Assembly: GCA_030549495.1 (NCBI GenBank)
Contig: JAUIRK010000343.1
Coordinates: forward strand, 124,001 to 188,000
Source of the DNA: Nectonema munidae
Taxonomy: Eukaryota > Nematomorpha > Nectonematoida > Nectonematidae
Length of the DNA: 64,000 bases
Direction of reading: 5' to 3'
Shown: in pieces, positions 43,091-56,200 of the stretch
Numbering within the stretch: position 1 is the first letter of the stretch
Layout of the letters: each line of letters opens with the position of its first letter
Notes under the pieces: model-generated
The model's input: the letters and a program-made list of their open reading frames with translations, nothing else
Databases searched by the model: none
Told to the model about the DNA's origin: nothing
Program-made: the position numbers and the translations under genes

Positions 43091-45410
43091 ACTCCAACAA
43101 AATCAAAAAATTGTTTCTATATCACCATCACCATGTTCAACTGTGCAGCACATCAACATCTACATATGCACAAATGATGCCCGAACCCACACCTTATTTA
43201 TCCGCCAATTTTCCGGATAAACAAATACCTATTCTACGTAAGCCTAAGCCATCCCTAAACAGCGAGCTTACTGTGAAAATTGCCTCACCTACTTCCTCAG
43301 ACTCTAAAGCCGTGAAAGTTACCTTCCGACAAAAATAGTGAAAAATCTAGAAACCAATAAAAATACATTTAACATCTCTAACAAACTAGCCTTAAATAAT
43401 GGCACTATTTACTTCCAATTTTAAAAATCTGAAGAGAAAAACTATCTCATCAACCACTTCCCAATAAGGGAATTAAATCCAAAGATTTACCTACTCTCAA
43501 GCTTTAAATCATACTCAGAAGCATAACTATAAGCACACAATTTTCTTCGCTTACTGAAAACAATTTTGAAAACCTCCACTTTGCATCCTGAATACAATAC
43601 ACCAAACTGGAATAATAGGCACTCTTTCATAGACTGTAATCTTTGAGACCAGTAACCCCAACAATTTCAAAAACTCCTTAGATCTTCTAAACTTATATAC
43701 GAACACCAAATTCCCACTTAACTCTTACAAAACATTAAATAGCCAATGTTAAGACAGACCTATATAATTTTGGGGCACGTACCCCCCCCCCCCCTGTATT
43801 AATCTTTGCCCCCTCCTAAAATTTTTGGTTTTGCCCCATGCACTTTTTAAAGTTAAAATAAATAAGCAAAAATTATACACAATAATCTTATATAAATGCT
43901 GGTGTATGTGTATGTATAATATGAGATTTATATAGGTTTTATACAGAAGTACTTCGTGCTTTTCAGCAAAGTAATATAGGATATAAAGTAATATAGGAAA
44001 TAAATTTTTTGCAAATGTGTTTCTTTGCCCCATTTCAGCCCCCCCCCCCCCCTTGAAATTTAGCTTTAGCGCGGGCACTGGGTGAAACCGAGACTAAATG
44101 TGAAACCGCATTGGCTAATTGTGCTCACTGTGGTAATCGTGGTTCCATAATATCTGAATGCTTCTCTAAAAATGCTAATATAACGGTATAATACTTGAAT
44201 GGCAACAATCATCACAACGTAACATCTAAATTATGTGAATTCCAAATTCAGCATGCACGTCATATTCAAAATCAACACATCCTTTTAATAGACAAATAAC
44301 TATTCAAAATTTTCTGCACATTAAACTAAACAACTCTACTACCAGTTGGGGAAACTTATATAGCATTATAATTTCTAATTTCTTTGATATTTTATCGATA
44401 AATGAACCATACAAAAATCTCTCTTTTAATTTACCAAATTTCGTACTATATCAAACTTCACGTCTATATTTTTATTCTGCATACATATTCATAAAATCTA
44501 CTATTCATCACATGCCATTACCACAATTCTCTTCCCAAAATTATTACTTTGTACTTATTTTCACCAAACCTCCCCCTTCCTTTTTGCATCTTTTAATGAC
44601 CTCTATCACCCCTAATAGCTATTCCTTGTGAGTTTTCCTTGACTAATTCTTGCTATATCCACATTGACGTCAAACTACAGTCAATTATCTAAAAAAAATG
44701 CAACGCCCAATCACACATCTGGGACCGAAAAGAAAATCCACTAGTACAACAATCGTCAAATTCGAATGCTCTAATAACATATATCTTGCTTAAAACTCTA
44801 AAAATCCTACATACAAACTCACATGCAGCAACTTACAATACACATCCCATATCGACCTCTCCATAACCACTCCAAATACTCACAATCGTATATCTAATTT
44901 TTCATTCTTTGACATTCAATCAACTAACCACCGCCCTTGACTCCACTCTTTCATCTCAGAAAATGCATTTTACAATTTTTCTAGACATAGACAATGCTTT
45001 CAAAACAGGCAGACATCCTGCCATTATCAAAAATCTTACTCACAAATCCTTTCCTCGTACATAATCAAATTTATAAACTGATACCTTCCAAATCCTTATC
45101 TCATCTTTCGACATTGCGCCTATCTTTGCATCCATGAATTAACCCTCTCGACACCCGAAAGAGGATATCATTCGGATATCATCTGGTTAATTCTTATTGA
45201 CTCCCTTCTCTATCTCATTTACACGGAAAAATATTTCTTTCAAAGTTTTTCAGATGGTATACTATTCATTTTCGCTCGCAAATCTCAACAAGAAAACCTC
45301 ACCAAATACTTTTCATTTTTACTAAAGAATTTTTTCATTTTCACTAAAATTGATCATTTATTTTATATTTACAGTTTCATATTTTATTTCGATCCTTGAA
45401 TTTAATTTTT
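43090..45410 (+). mobile_element. non-LTR retrotransposon (Jockey-like LINE) remnant
   Basis: The order of decayed blocks fits a two-ORF LINE: a basic, Pro/Ser-rich frame at 43111-43338, a CCHC-like knuckle (CAHCGNRGSIISEC, about 44125-44166), an endonuclease-like block (INEPYKNLSFNLPNFVLYQT about 44398-44460, YIFIKSTIHHMPLP to about 44524), and reverse transcriptase traces (SLLYLIYTEKYFFQSFSDGI then FIFARKSQQENLTKY, 45205-45315) resembling the Y/FADD box. Heavily mutated, with a C-rich insertion at about 43770-44080. The clade call is tentative. Confidence 0.65.
43770..44080. mobile_element. C-rich element inserted in the LINE remnant
   Basis: About 310 bp bounded by C homopolymers (about 43784-43796 and 44039-44052) with GCCCC words spaced inside both ends. 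The right end reads GCGCGGGCACTG, whose reverse complement CAGTGCCCGCGC has the CAGTG start common in hAT elements. No clear target duplication. Confidence 0.45.
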
Positions 45411-45419
45411 AGAACAATG

Positions 45420-46192
45420 TTTAATTAAATGAATGTTCTATCATATTAATCTATAAAGTATCTACCATCGTTACAATTTTGAGGGTATTATTAAAATATG
45501 GGCAGCAATAAGTATGTAGGTAGGTAGGTAGGAGATATCTAAGCACAATCCAAATTAGGATGATATGCTTGCGTCATTTACTAACTTGGAGATTAGTAAG
45601 GATGGAAGTTTATGGCAATTTTTATAAATTTTTTTGATATTGCAGCTTGATGTATGATATAGAATGCCAGTATGCTAAATATGTATCTAACTATTTCAAA
45701 AGTTGAGAGGATTAGAAAAGTTTATGCGAATATAAACTTTAAGGCGATATATTCCTATCATGCAAGAAAAATCTCTAAAGTTTATATGTAGTAGTCATAT
45801 CATACTTTTTATAAAGAATGTTCAAATACATAAACATTTTTTATAAATATATTTCATCTACTAGATTAAATATTTTTATGTTAGCTTTTATATTTTGTAA
45901 ATAGTAAATTTTTTATCCAAATATAAACAAATTATACCTTGTAACTTTTGAAAATATATTTTGTTAAATTTACTAAATAATGTTCAAAGAATAGATTATT
46001 TGAATGTTTGATGGTTAAAAAAATCTGAGCTTGAATATTCCTAATAAAAATTTAGCAAAATTTATATTTTTACTTTAATTTATCTTTATTTGATCGTAAT
46101 CTCTAAAAAGAATCCTATAGGAAGATTTAATTGATTTGTCAAAGAAGTTTTTTATAAAAGTACAATTTGAAAAATGGTTTGATATTTCATGC
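45420..46192. other. intergenic DNA upstream of Trio-like gene
   Basis: AT-rich with a (GTAG)n tract at about 45513-45531. Nothing else recognised. Confidence 0.5.
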
Positions 46193-46338
46193 ATGGCAGG
46201 TTGGTTGAGATGATGGACTCTGCACGGGAGCCTCTGGGTTCGATTCTTCATCGATACCAAATTGGCCATAGTTTTACATAAGCGGTATATCAGTGCCTTG
46301 TCAATGAAACACACCCACGATTCCTTTACCTTTACCTA
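46193..46338 (+). mobile_element. tRNA-derived SINE, family 1
   Basis: GCATGGCAGGTTGGTTGAGA (A-box region), GGGTTCGATTC (B box), TCATCGATACCAAATTGGCC, ATAGTTTTACATAAGCGG, CTTGTCAATGAAACACACCC, tail CCTTTACCTTTACC. It lies about 220 bp upstream of the putative Trio start codon. Confidence 0.82.
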
Positions 46339-46561
46339 GAGGCAATAAAAATAAAAATGATAAAAGTGGTAGAATTAGAAATTAAGTCGAACTCTTTATT
46401 ATTTAAAAGATAAATAAAGCAAGCAACTTAAATGATTTATTTGCATGTTTTATTGATAAAAATTTTAATGGTTTAACCTTAATTTTATTCGAATTTTAAA
46501 AAATGTTTTTATTTTTCAAATATTTTTATATCCATTTTTTTAAACTTATAAAAATGAAAAT

Positions 46562-46765
46562 ATGAATTCTGATCATGACAAAGATAAGAATGCATTATCT
46601 AAAAATAATTTGATAAAATATATTAACTATTTCAGTAATTTTTTTAATATGTACAACAATATAGTTTTACATTTTAAGTTTAATCAATCTTTGTTATATG
46701 TTTAGGTGAAAATAATACAAAATACTATCATAACTTTTTTCAAGACAAAGTTGCGATAATAACAG
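46562..46765 (+). CDS. Trio-like gene, putative first two exons
   Basis: Exon A 46562-46634 begins at ATG (MNSDHDKDKNALSKNN) and leaves in phase 1 at GTAATT. Exon B 46706-46765 begins after TTTAG and leaves in phase 1 (FFQDKVAIIT). Joined to the next exon it gives DKVAIITGGKD, which aligns with KEKVAYLSGGRD just before the TRIO Sec14 domain. The 71-bp intron is the same size as other short introns here. If right, this protein lacks the long Ala/Gly-rich head of vertebrate TRIO. RNA evidence is needed for the start. Confidence 0.55.
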
Positions 46766-49700
46766 GTATTTTATATAATTCTTCAAATTAATTTTTTATT
46801 TTCAAATAATTTTTCAATATGGGAGTTGATAAGTAACTAGTATTATTATTTTTTTTTATAAGTAAATGTGTGGTTTTTGTTTTTTATTCATTATAATCTC
46901 ACAATAGATATAGATTTTGTCTATTTGACTGGTTTTATAATATTATTCTAAACTAAGTTCATTACTACTACCACAGATATATAGTTATATATATCACTGT
47001 TTATATTGAATATATCAGTATAGTGTAATAATTAGAGATGTACTGATAACGTTGATAATTATACAAGCTTCTTTTTATCACTATATTTCAACTGAATTTT
47101 AAAAAATTAAATTCATTTTGATCATATATAAAGAGTACATTTAATCGTTAATTATTCATTCAGTTTCTCAGATAGTTCTTTAGGATTCCTATTCTACTAA
47201 AATTTTTACTAAGCAAGTACTAAAAGTAATCATGCAAAAAATAGTCAGATTTTCTTTCTTTCTATCAAGCTAACCATCTTTGTAAGTGATATTAAAAAAT
47301 GGACATTGTTCTAACTGTTTGGGGATGCATAATGAAATTATCAATTTTTTAAATAACAATCGAATGAATTTGAAATGTATTAATAAAAATAAAAAACAAT
47401 TCATGTTTCATAGTAAACTGGATTTTAACTTAGCTCTATTTTTATCTTTTGTGTTCTGTACTTTTTTCTTCTTTGATTTTTTATTCTTTGACTCTCTTTG
47501 CTCTCTCCATCGCCTTTATTCGTTTTTTTTTGTAAAATATTAATTCATTTATATAACAAAGTAACTTTTCGTTACTAACTTAGTCAAAATATTTTACTTG
47601 CTAGTAGATTAGCTTTCACAAGCACAACTGACCTTGCGACTAACATTTTTCTTCAATATTTTAAAATAAACTTATCAATACACGCTAAACTAGGTTTAAA
47701 TTGGGGTTCTCCTTAACTCTGGGTTTTTCGTTCCATTTTAGCAAATCAACAATTTTCATTATGATATCTTTGTCATTGCATTTTCTTTGTATGTTTTAAA
47801 TAATTTAGTGGTATTTCACAAAAAAATATATATTTTTTTCATTATGTTTAAAGCAGATCATTTTCATTTCTTGGTACACCGATCTCACACTGGTCTATAA
47901 TGGGTTAATTCAATATACATAAATTCTGGTATAAAATGGGTTATAATCAGGGCTTCGGAGCCTGAGCCGGAGCCTCAAATTTTTTTACTAGGAGTCGGAC
48001 CTGGAGTCACAAATAATAAAAAAACGTCTCTCTATGTCTAATTCCAAGCGTATAATTCGTGATGTATCAAAACCACACTTGGTACATATATAACCTTGAA
48101 ATATAAATAATAAGTTTTAGTTCATGTTCATATTCTATTTACAGAGAAAAGTTTATATATTAATTATAATATATAAAACGTCGGAGTGGAGGCCATAAAA
48201 AATAAATTTCCGCCGGAGCCACACAATGAGGCGTCTCCGAAGTCCGTTATAATGACTAAAATTATGAGGGTTTGTCTCACATCTTCATACTTGAGATTTT
48301 ACGAGGACTATATCTATCTGAATTATAAAAAAATTCGAGTTCTAAAACAAAAAATATCTAAAAAATAAATACGTCTAATTTAACATCTTACATCTAAGAT
48401 TACTAAAAATATTGAAATTTAAATGTAAAACATCTAAAATGTCAACCGGGTATAGTATAGTGCTATTATTTATATATTAAATTCAAAGCTCAATAATGAA
48501 ATGATATGGCAAAACTTTTAAATATATTATTTTTTGATTCCTTAATTTTATTGTATTTCTATATCAAATTGCTAAATATTCTTTTTTTTGGGATCCAATC
48601 TTTTAAACTTATAAATATTTTTATATCTCTTCATTAATGGACTTTATATACAAATACATATATGATTGCAATGAATTATTTTAAAACTTAGTCTAAATAT
48701 AGTGACAAAATAATGATATAATTTGTCATTTATCACAGTTTTATTTGTGTTGAGCCAATTATTGCGCAGAATTTAAAGTTTGTCGGGAAACATCTCCGAT
48801 ATCCACTTATGATGTACTGATTAGATCGATATCGGTATCAGCTTAATCGTTTTCTTTTGTTTATTGGCAAATTTTTTATTGCTTACCGATTTTATCATCC
48901 TAACCAATAGACAAATTAAGGTCTGTAGTAGAGCTATAAAACTAAAAGAACCTATGTATTTTATTCACAACGTTTTATACATGTAATTGCATTTTAATGA
49001 AAGCTGTCTTTTTGCTCACATTTGATGTAAAAAATCTACTAAATTCATAAATAGAATTGGGATCGTTCACAAATAACGTCAATACTTATCCTTCATTTTT
49101 AGGAAATATCAATTTTTGAATATCTATATTTCTACTTTATAACATTGTATGTACATTTGGTTCCATCTTCCCCTGATGTTTAGTTATGGTGGACAAGTTT
49201 CCTCTCAAGAAGAAACAAATTACAAGGAATGAAGGGAGAAAAACTCTTGTTTTTCCATTAGAATTTAATATCAAATTTTAGAAATTGAGCTTTTTTATTT
49301 TTAATAAATGTTATAATTTAAAAGATACTGTTATGATGTCTAAAAGCAATTAATACTGAATAATTCAAAAATTTATATACTTAAAATTTTTCCTAGTATC
49401 GGTATTGATTAGGTATCGGTAATCGGTAATGACATTTTAAAATGTTATCAGTGACGGAATCTTCATAGGTGGAAAAATTGAGATCTGTACATCACTAAAT
49501 CCATTAAACCTAAATTTGACTTTGAACAGATATGTTCTTCTAACTAACCATTGCTATAAAAATACTTTGTTTCTTTTGTATTAATATTTTTTAACTCTAC
49601 ATTTTATATACGTTAAATATATAACTTTTTGTAACCAAATGTAATGGTATATTTTGCTATCAAATTAAAAATAAGGACCGGACTTTTTTGAATTCCAGAA

Positions 49701-50241
49701 CAATACCTTCTTATTTGATCAATTCTAGAATAAGCATCGCAGGTTTTACAGTTGAATTGAGCAAAATGTTTTATTTGAATTTAACTTAGTAAATAGATTT
49801 TTATATTTGTAGAAACTTTTTGAATATTGAGTATTCAATTAGATTTACTTACAATGAATAATAAATTATGATTTTCATTGTGTGTGCATGTCTTTGCATT
49901 ATTTTGATATCAATACTTTGCTTGTTAACTTTTATCGAGGTGATGTATATAATATATTTTTTGATAACTTATGTAATGCTTAATAATAAGTAATTCTAGT
50001 GTTCATTGTTTTTCAATAACTTTAATCGATATTTTTAATTAAAATTGCTATAATTTTATTTTTTTCTAACATAAGGAGGAAAAGACAACAATGAAAGAGC
50101 AATAATTCAAATACTACACCTTTCTGCTATTAGAGTCGAAGCTTCCGAATGTCTTCTTAAATTTTGTCGCTATCTCTCATATCTTTCTCATATACCTACG
50201 TATTTATGCTTACTTTTATCGTTTTAAACACACTATCACAT

Positions 50242-50276
<35 letters not shown>

Positions 50277-53200
50277 AACACTCATAAAACATGGGTCTGG
50301 GTAATCCGTGAACCTATTAAAATACACCACATAGAACAAAAAAAGATAAAAATAAAAAAAACAAAGTTATATTTAAAATTAACGCAAAAATAATTAAATA
50401 ATTATAAAAATGTATAAATCTTTTTTTTTTTAAGTTATACCTCATTTTTCTAAATTAGAGTTATTTTTTACTCGTAATTTTTTTTTTAAAAAAAGATTAT
50501 ATTTATTAATTATTTATTCTACCACTTGCTTATTTTTTCCGTTACTACTATAGATATGAAAAAACTCGAAACCGGATCTTAAAACCGATTTTTCTTTTAA
50601 GACCGGGTAAAAGTTTGTTTAAAAATGTTAAACTTTGTAATAGCTAAGGACAAAAAATATTTTACAAAATTACCAACACTTCTTTTTTTTAAAATCTGAT
50701 CTTAAATAACAAATAGCATCTAAGCTTGATGCAGACAATCTGCAATTTGGAAGAAAACAACTGGTGAAAAAATACTCTGATTCTATACTAGTTGTTTTAA
50801 GAGTAGGAAGTTCCTTATATAGCTGATTTAGTCTTTTTGTTCCTGTTGCTTCCAAAAGCTTAAACTGATTATTTTTATTAAGCCGTTTGAATTTAAGGCA
50901 CGTTTTGGTACGGATTGCTCTATTTCGCAGACTTTACTTATGTATTCTCGTACAAGTTCATTATCATCATATAGACCAGCGAATTCCAAACTTTATAAAA
51001 ACAAGAGGAAATTTTTTTATATAAAATTCTACAGGTCACAAAAATTTTAAAAGTCTAAATAAAGATTATCACAAAGAAAAATTTTAATATTTTTAATATT
51101 TATTTTGCGAATTGGTAGCTAAGTTTTCAAAATTATAATCACGTAGTACTATTCTTAAGCAACCATCTAAATGTAGGTATGTTAAGGTGGGTCTATATTT
51201 ATTTTTCATTAAATTTATATTCGAAGATGCTGATTCACAAGACTATATTGAAGAAAAACAGATGTTAAAAATACGACACATTTTTCTAGAAGTAGATTTT
51301 TTCCAGACAAAAGAAACCAAGAACTTGAGTCAAAAAACTTTGCCTTTGTTTTTGATTTTTAATACTTCAAGCGCAAAAGAAAGTTTTAAAAAAGTGATAG
51401 CTAAACGAAAAACTTCATCATTAATAATTTTTGAAGAAAATTTTGAATTGTTCTTTGCCTTTTCAAAGGTGAATTATCATCAATTAAAAAATATAAAATA
51501 TATTTTGAAAATCAATTTATTCAAAAAATATTGACTAAAGTTAAAACCGGTTTTTTAAACCCGATTTCCGTTTTTAATAATTAAAAAAATCTGTTAACCG
51601 GTTCCGCGCAGTCGGTTTTTCATCTTTACTTAGTTCTAATACTTCTTTAAAATGACTATCAATTCATATATCCCCAATATCCAATTATATCGATGTTTTA
51701 CCATTCCAGGTTTTGGTGGAACACCTATAAACTTTCTGTGAAAAGACCAGTGTTCCACGGAACATAATTTTTGAAACTCTACACTAGAGTATCTTTATGA
51801 AGCAACAATTACCACCATCATCATCATTATCACCACCATCATCATCTTCACCGCCACCAACCTTTATCATCCGTTGTTAATTAATATATATCTTAAATAA
51901 ATGATTTTTTTAAGCAACTTTATCTGTTGATCAATTTTCATAATGATTGGAGTAATAAATTGTATACTATAAATGAATATTTGTTTTTCTCGCTAGTATA
52001 TAAATGAAAATATTCTTTTTAGAAAACTCTCTTGCTTTCAGAAATTTCTCTGATTTATAAATATCATACCTTAAATTTCTTTAGCTTTATATTAAATATT
52101 AATTGTTTTAACTTAAGCCTATTAAAAGTAGTTTTCATGGTTTAAACCTTTTATGTTTAGCCTTATTGGTTCTTCCACCGTATGAGTTTATTTTTTTTTA
52201 ATCTTTTATTTTATTTCAGACCGGAAACGAGAAAGCTTGGATTCGTTTTCATTTTTGACTGTAAGGGTTGCAAATGGGAAGTCATAAAGATCATCTTGAA
52301 AAATTTGCAAGTATTTTCAATTCACTTTCTTTTGCACTCAATTTTTTTATAAGTTTACATTTTCAAACTTTTTGTAATTTCTAATAAATTTGTTCGTCTT
52401 ATGTCTTTGAAGCAGTAGTGTAAGACAGTTTTTTAAAAAATAAAAATCTCTAATTTTTCAGAAACATGACAACAAAATTTCTATTAAAAAAGTTGAAGCT
52501 TGTGGGATTTTTACGAAAAAATTTTCAACACTTTATTAACCCATTAAGTACCATAGAAATCAGACGATATCTAAAAAAACGCAGACGATTTATATTCAAA
52601 GTCATTGAAAAAGCAGACGAAAATAAAATTACTTATGTTCCCAAATGGGAGCATTGGGACTTAATGGGTTAATGCAGATAGATTTAAACTAGCTTTATTC
52701 TATCAATAAAAATTGGGGGAGGGAGGGGGGGGGGGGGTCTACCATAGACATCTTTCTGTCTACGCCTTTCGTGTATACTATTAGTTTACCTGAATGTACT
52801 CATGTAACTATCCAATTAATAATCTACATATTTAATAACTTTTTTATCACCCGATTGTAATAGAGATAGTGAAGAGGAAAAAAAAGGATAGATCGGGTGT
52901 GAGACTGCTTATTAGGATACGTGAGTAAAATAAACTATGATTAATAGTCCTTATATTGAATTATATAGTATATTTCTTTGTCGTAATCTTTCCTCTGAAA
53001 ACGTATTATCCTGACGATGTCCTCGTCTTGGTATAATTTGAAAAGATATAATTTTCACCCCTTTTGGCTATGAGAAAAGAAGGATAAATGCTGAATTGAA
53101 CATAAGATCTTGGCGTACCAAATTTAGGCATGTACGCAAGTTTGCTCACGTACCTAAAGTAGGGGGAAAGTCATATTACATACGTTTTTTTCAATTTACC

Positions 53201-56200
53201 TTTTTGTGAGTAGTGTTTGATCGAACATTTTGTATATATCAGCGCTGCATTAGAACTACTCGCAGTGATGTATTTGTCTCTTTGTTACCCTAGGATCTTA
53301 TTGGATCTAATTTTGTGAAATGTCGGCTTTTTATGATTTTTTTGGTATCTGAAGGAATTTAATATCTTATTGAAAAAATTGCTGTCGTAGTGATGGTGTA
53401 GATTTATACAAAATAAATGATAAAAAGCCATGTTTTGGAGTAGACTGCACTTAGACATCGCTATGAAAACTAAATTAGTTTAACTTCTTAAGAATTCGTG
53501 CGTATCCTAAGCAGTATTAACGCGAACTAGGCGTTTAGACTAGCCCTACTAAAATTAAATCAGACTGGTTTTTGGCTCAATATTTCCTAATTCAGATCAT
53601 CGTTGATTGGACGAACGGAACAGTCCTGGGCAACCTCTTTCGTTGAATAGACGGGTGAATGAATCAAAAACAGTGTAAATAGTGTGTCTTTTTCCCCAAA
53701 ACAGTGTACAAAAACGGAAATCTGGATTACCTGATTATCGAAGCATTTTTTGAAATCGTTCATAGCCATGTGCCTGTAGAATAACGAAAAACCGGTTTAA
53801 CGTAGAACGGATAAAGCTAGACGTGGCTGTATTTGATTTTCTAAATATAACTGAATGACTGTTCAATGAAATATCTAGGCTAATCTAGAAGATTTACTTG
53901 TTCAACGAAATTATACATTGTATTCACATCTTTTATACTTTCTCCAGTTTCAGTTATGACGTCAATTTTTAATGATTTTTTTTCTCTAATTCAGGCGTTA
54001 TATGCTTAAGATATTTTAATATTGAATATAAGCAATTGCATTTTATTTTTTTAGGACACTTTCACTTTTAAAATTCATAATGTTTACATTCTTAAATCAG
54101 ATACCTTTTGGCAAAAACACAAAGCAAGTTCTCTTTCTGCAAAATTTGATTTTGAAGTAAGTATTCTTTTTAATTTTTTAAAGATTTTTCCATACTTTGA
54201 ACTGTCAAAGATTTCACTATTTTTTCTTCTAATTTTTACCATTTATACTGAAAGAAAAGAATAAAATAGAAACTTTTGTGATTTAAAATTTTAATATATC
54301 TTTCACATGAAAATTGTTTTTGCAATATATGTTTCATACATTTCCTCAATTTCTTATTAATGGTTTTTTAAATTCCGTAATTATTTTCCTTCGTTAAAAA
54401 CTGGAAAAACGGAAGCAAATGAATAAATTGAGTTTAACTTTTGTGAGTATTTTATGTCTATTAAACCCATTTTCAGGAGCTCGTATCCTTAGGTTTTCCC
54501 ATTTTTTCTTAAGATCTTTGTTTAATTTTTTAAATATTAAATTTAATATCCATTTTAAGTGGCAACCTCTGCCACTAAGCAAATTTAAACTAGGTTTAAA
54601 AGTTATCCATTAATTAAATGTCAGAATTTATAATAAATATTTGAGACTTAAATCGGTAAATAAGCGATTTTAAACGAAATGATTTTATATTCTCTGATTT
54701 GTTTAATTTAAGTTGTGTTTACTACACTCTTACCCAAGGTTCGTTAAAAGAACTACCATTGTTTAAGAGTAAGCTTTTATAATGAATATTTAGCAAAGGA
54801 AATCCTACATTATTTTTTGTTAATATGTATTTCCATTTGCCTAGCTGTTATTTGATATTTTTGAAAACAATTCAATGTAAAATATATTCCTGCGATAAAG
54901 TCTTCAATTGATCTAATCTTCAAGTCTTCAAATTTAAGACATTGCAGTTGATTATGGTAAACAAGCATACTATTAATTTTATTCGGCAAATTTTCGATTC
55001 CACGAACCTTTTTCAAGCACATAATATTATCGTAATGATTATCATGTCGTTTCATTGAGATCATCTTTAAAACATGATAAAATAATATAGACCAAAATAA
55101 TACTAAATTTCGAAGAAACAACTCAGAATTGCTATAGCTTCTTGAAGATCGTATGGTAACATAGTGATGCTGCTCTCTGAAAATATCCAAAAAGATGAAG
55201 TAGAAATGTAAATAATTGCAAAAGTTTATTCATAAATTCTGAGAACTACTTAAAATGTTATAGGATTATATCGTTTGAAATTGTTGAAGAGTAAATCCCT
55301 TGATCACGATATGGAGAAAGCCAACATTAAAGTGATGTGAGAAGTCTATATAATATAATTGATAACGATTTTTGAAATTTGTGGAGATAAGTCAGGGTTG
55401 AGTTGAAATTTTTTAACAATCAAGATGTTGATAGCAAAAAAGCTTTCTTTTGAAGTTTTGTAATCAAAATTTTTTAAATGGAATCCAAATATCCTTCATT
55501 GTTAATTGGAGTAAAGAGATATTGGTAACAAAGTCACCTTAATAAAGAGATAGATTAAGGAATAGGGTGTAAGTAGGGATAACTAGATATTTGCTCTTGA
55601 TACTACACACCCTTAGGTATTCAAAAGCAATCCTTTTTGCCTTTAGTTCGACACACGCTTTAAATTGTGTTATCTCTTTCAAAGCAACTGCACCCTTACC
55701 CTTAATCTTTTAACAAAAATTGGGAAAGTGTATTTTTATTTTCCAATTTTCAAGGTATCCGCGGTTTCTTTTGAAAATTTGAATAAATGCGTGAAAGCAG
55801 ATCAGATCAGCACAGAGATCGAAGGTGGCATGCTGACTTACAACCACAATCGCTGGTTCAAATCTCGTACCGCTATTGAATCGCTTTATTCACACGCCAA
55901 TGCCCTTTCCAGTCAAGTCGAATCTTTGATCACGCAGAATTCCCTCCTTCAATTGCCACCCGAAAATTCATCTGTCGATTACATTGAAACTCTTCGCGAA
56001 AATCATTCAGACTTCAAAAAGATTATCCAATCACTTCCACTAGCATCCTACCAAGAAGAAGTTTTATCCTTCATTTCTTTTTTGTAAGATCTAGCTTCTT
56101 GATTCTTCTGGATTTATTTGAGCGGTGATGCTAGGCACTATTCATACCTAAAAAGCATTTTAAAATATAAACGTCAAATTAGCGTTTGTTTCATAGCTTT

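Noticed and set aside
44125-44166. CCHC-like knuckle as a sign of an LTR element
   Set aside because: It is followed by endonuclease-like and LINE-type reverse-transcriptase traces, with no long terminal repeats, protease or integrase; a non-LTR element explains it better.
48186-48368. 60-codon ORF
   Set aside because: It starts inside the 298-bp hAT MITE terminus and has no homology.
50240-50276. CRISPR-like repetition
   Set aside because: It is a simple CAT microsatellite without spacers.
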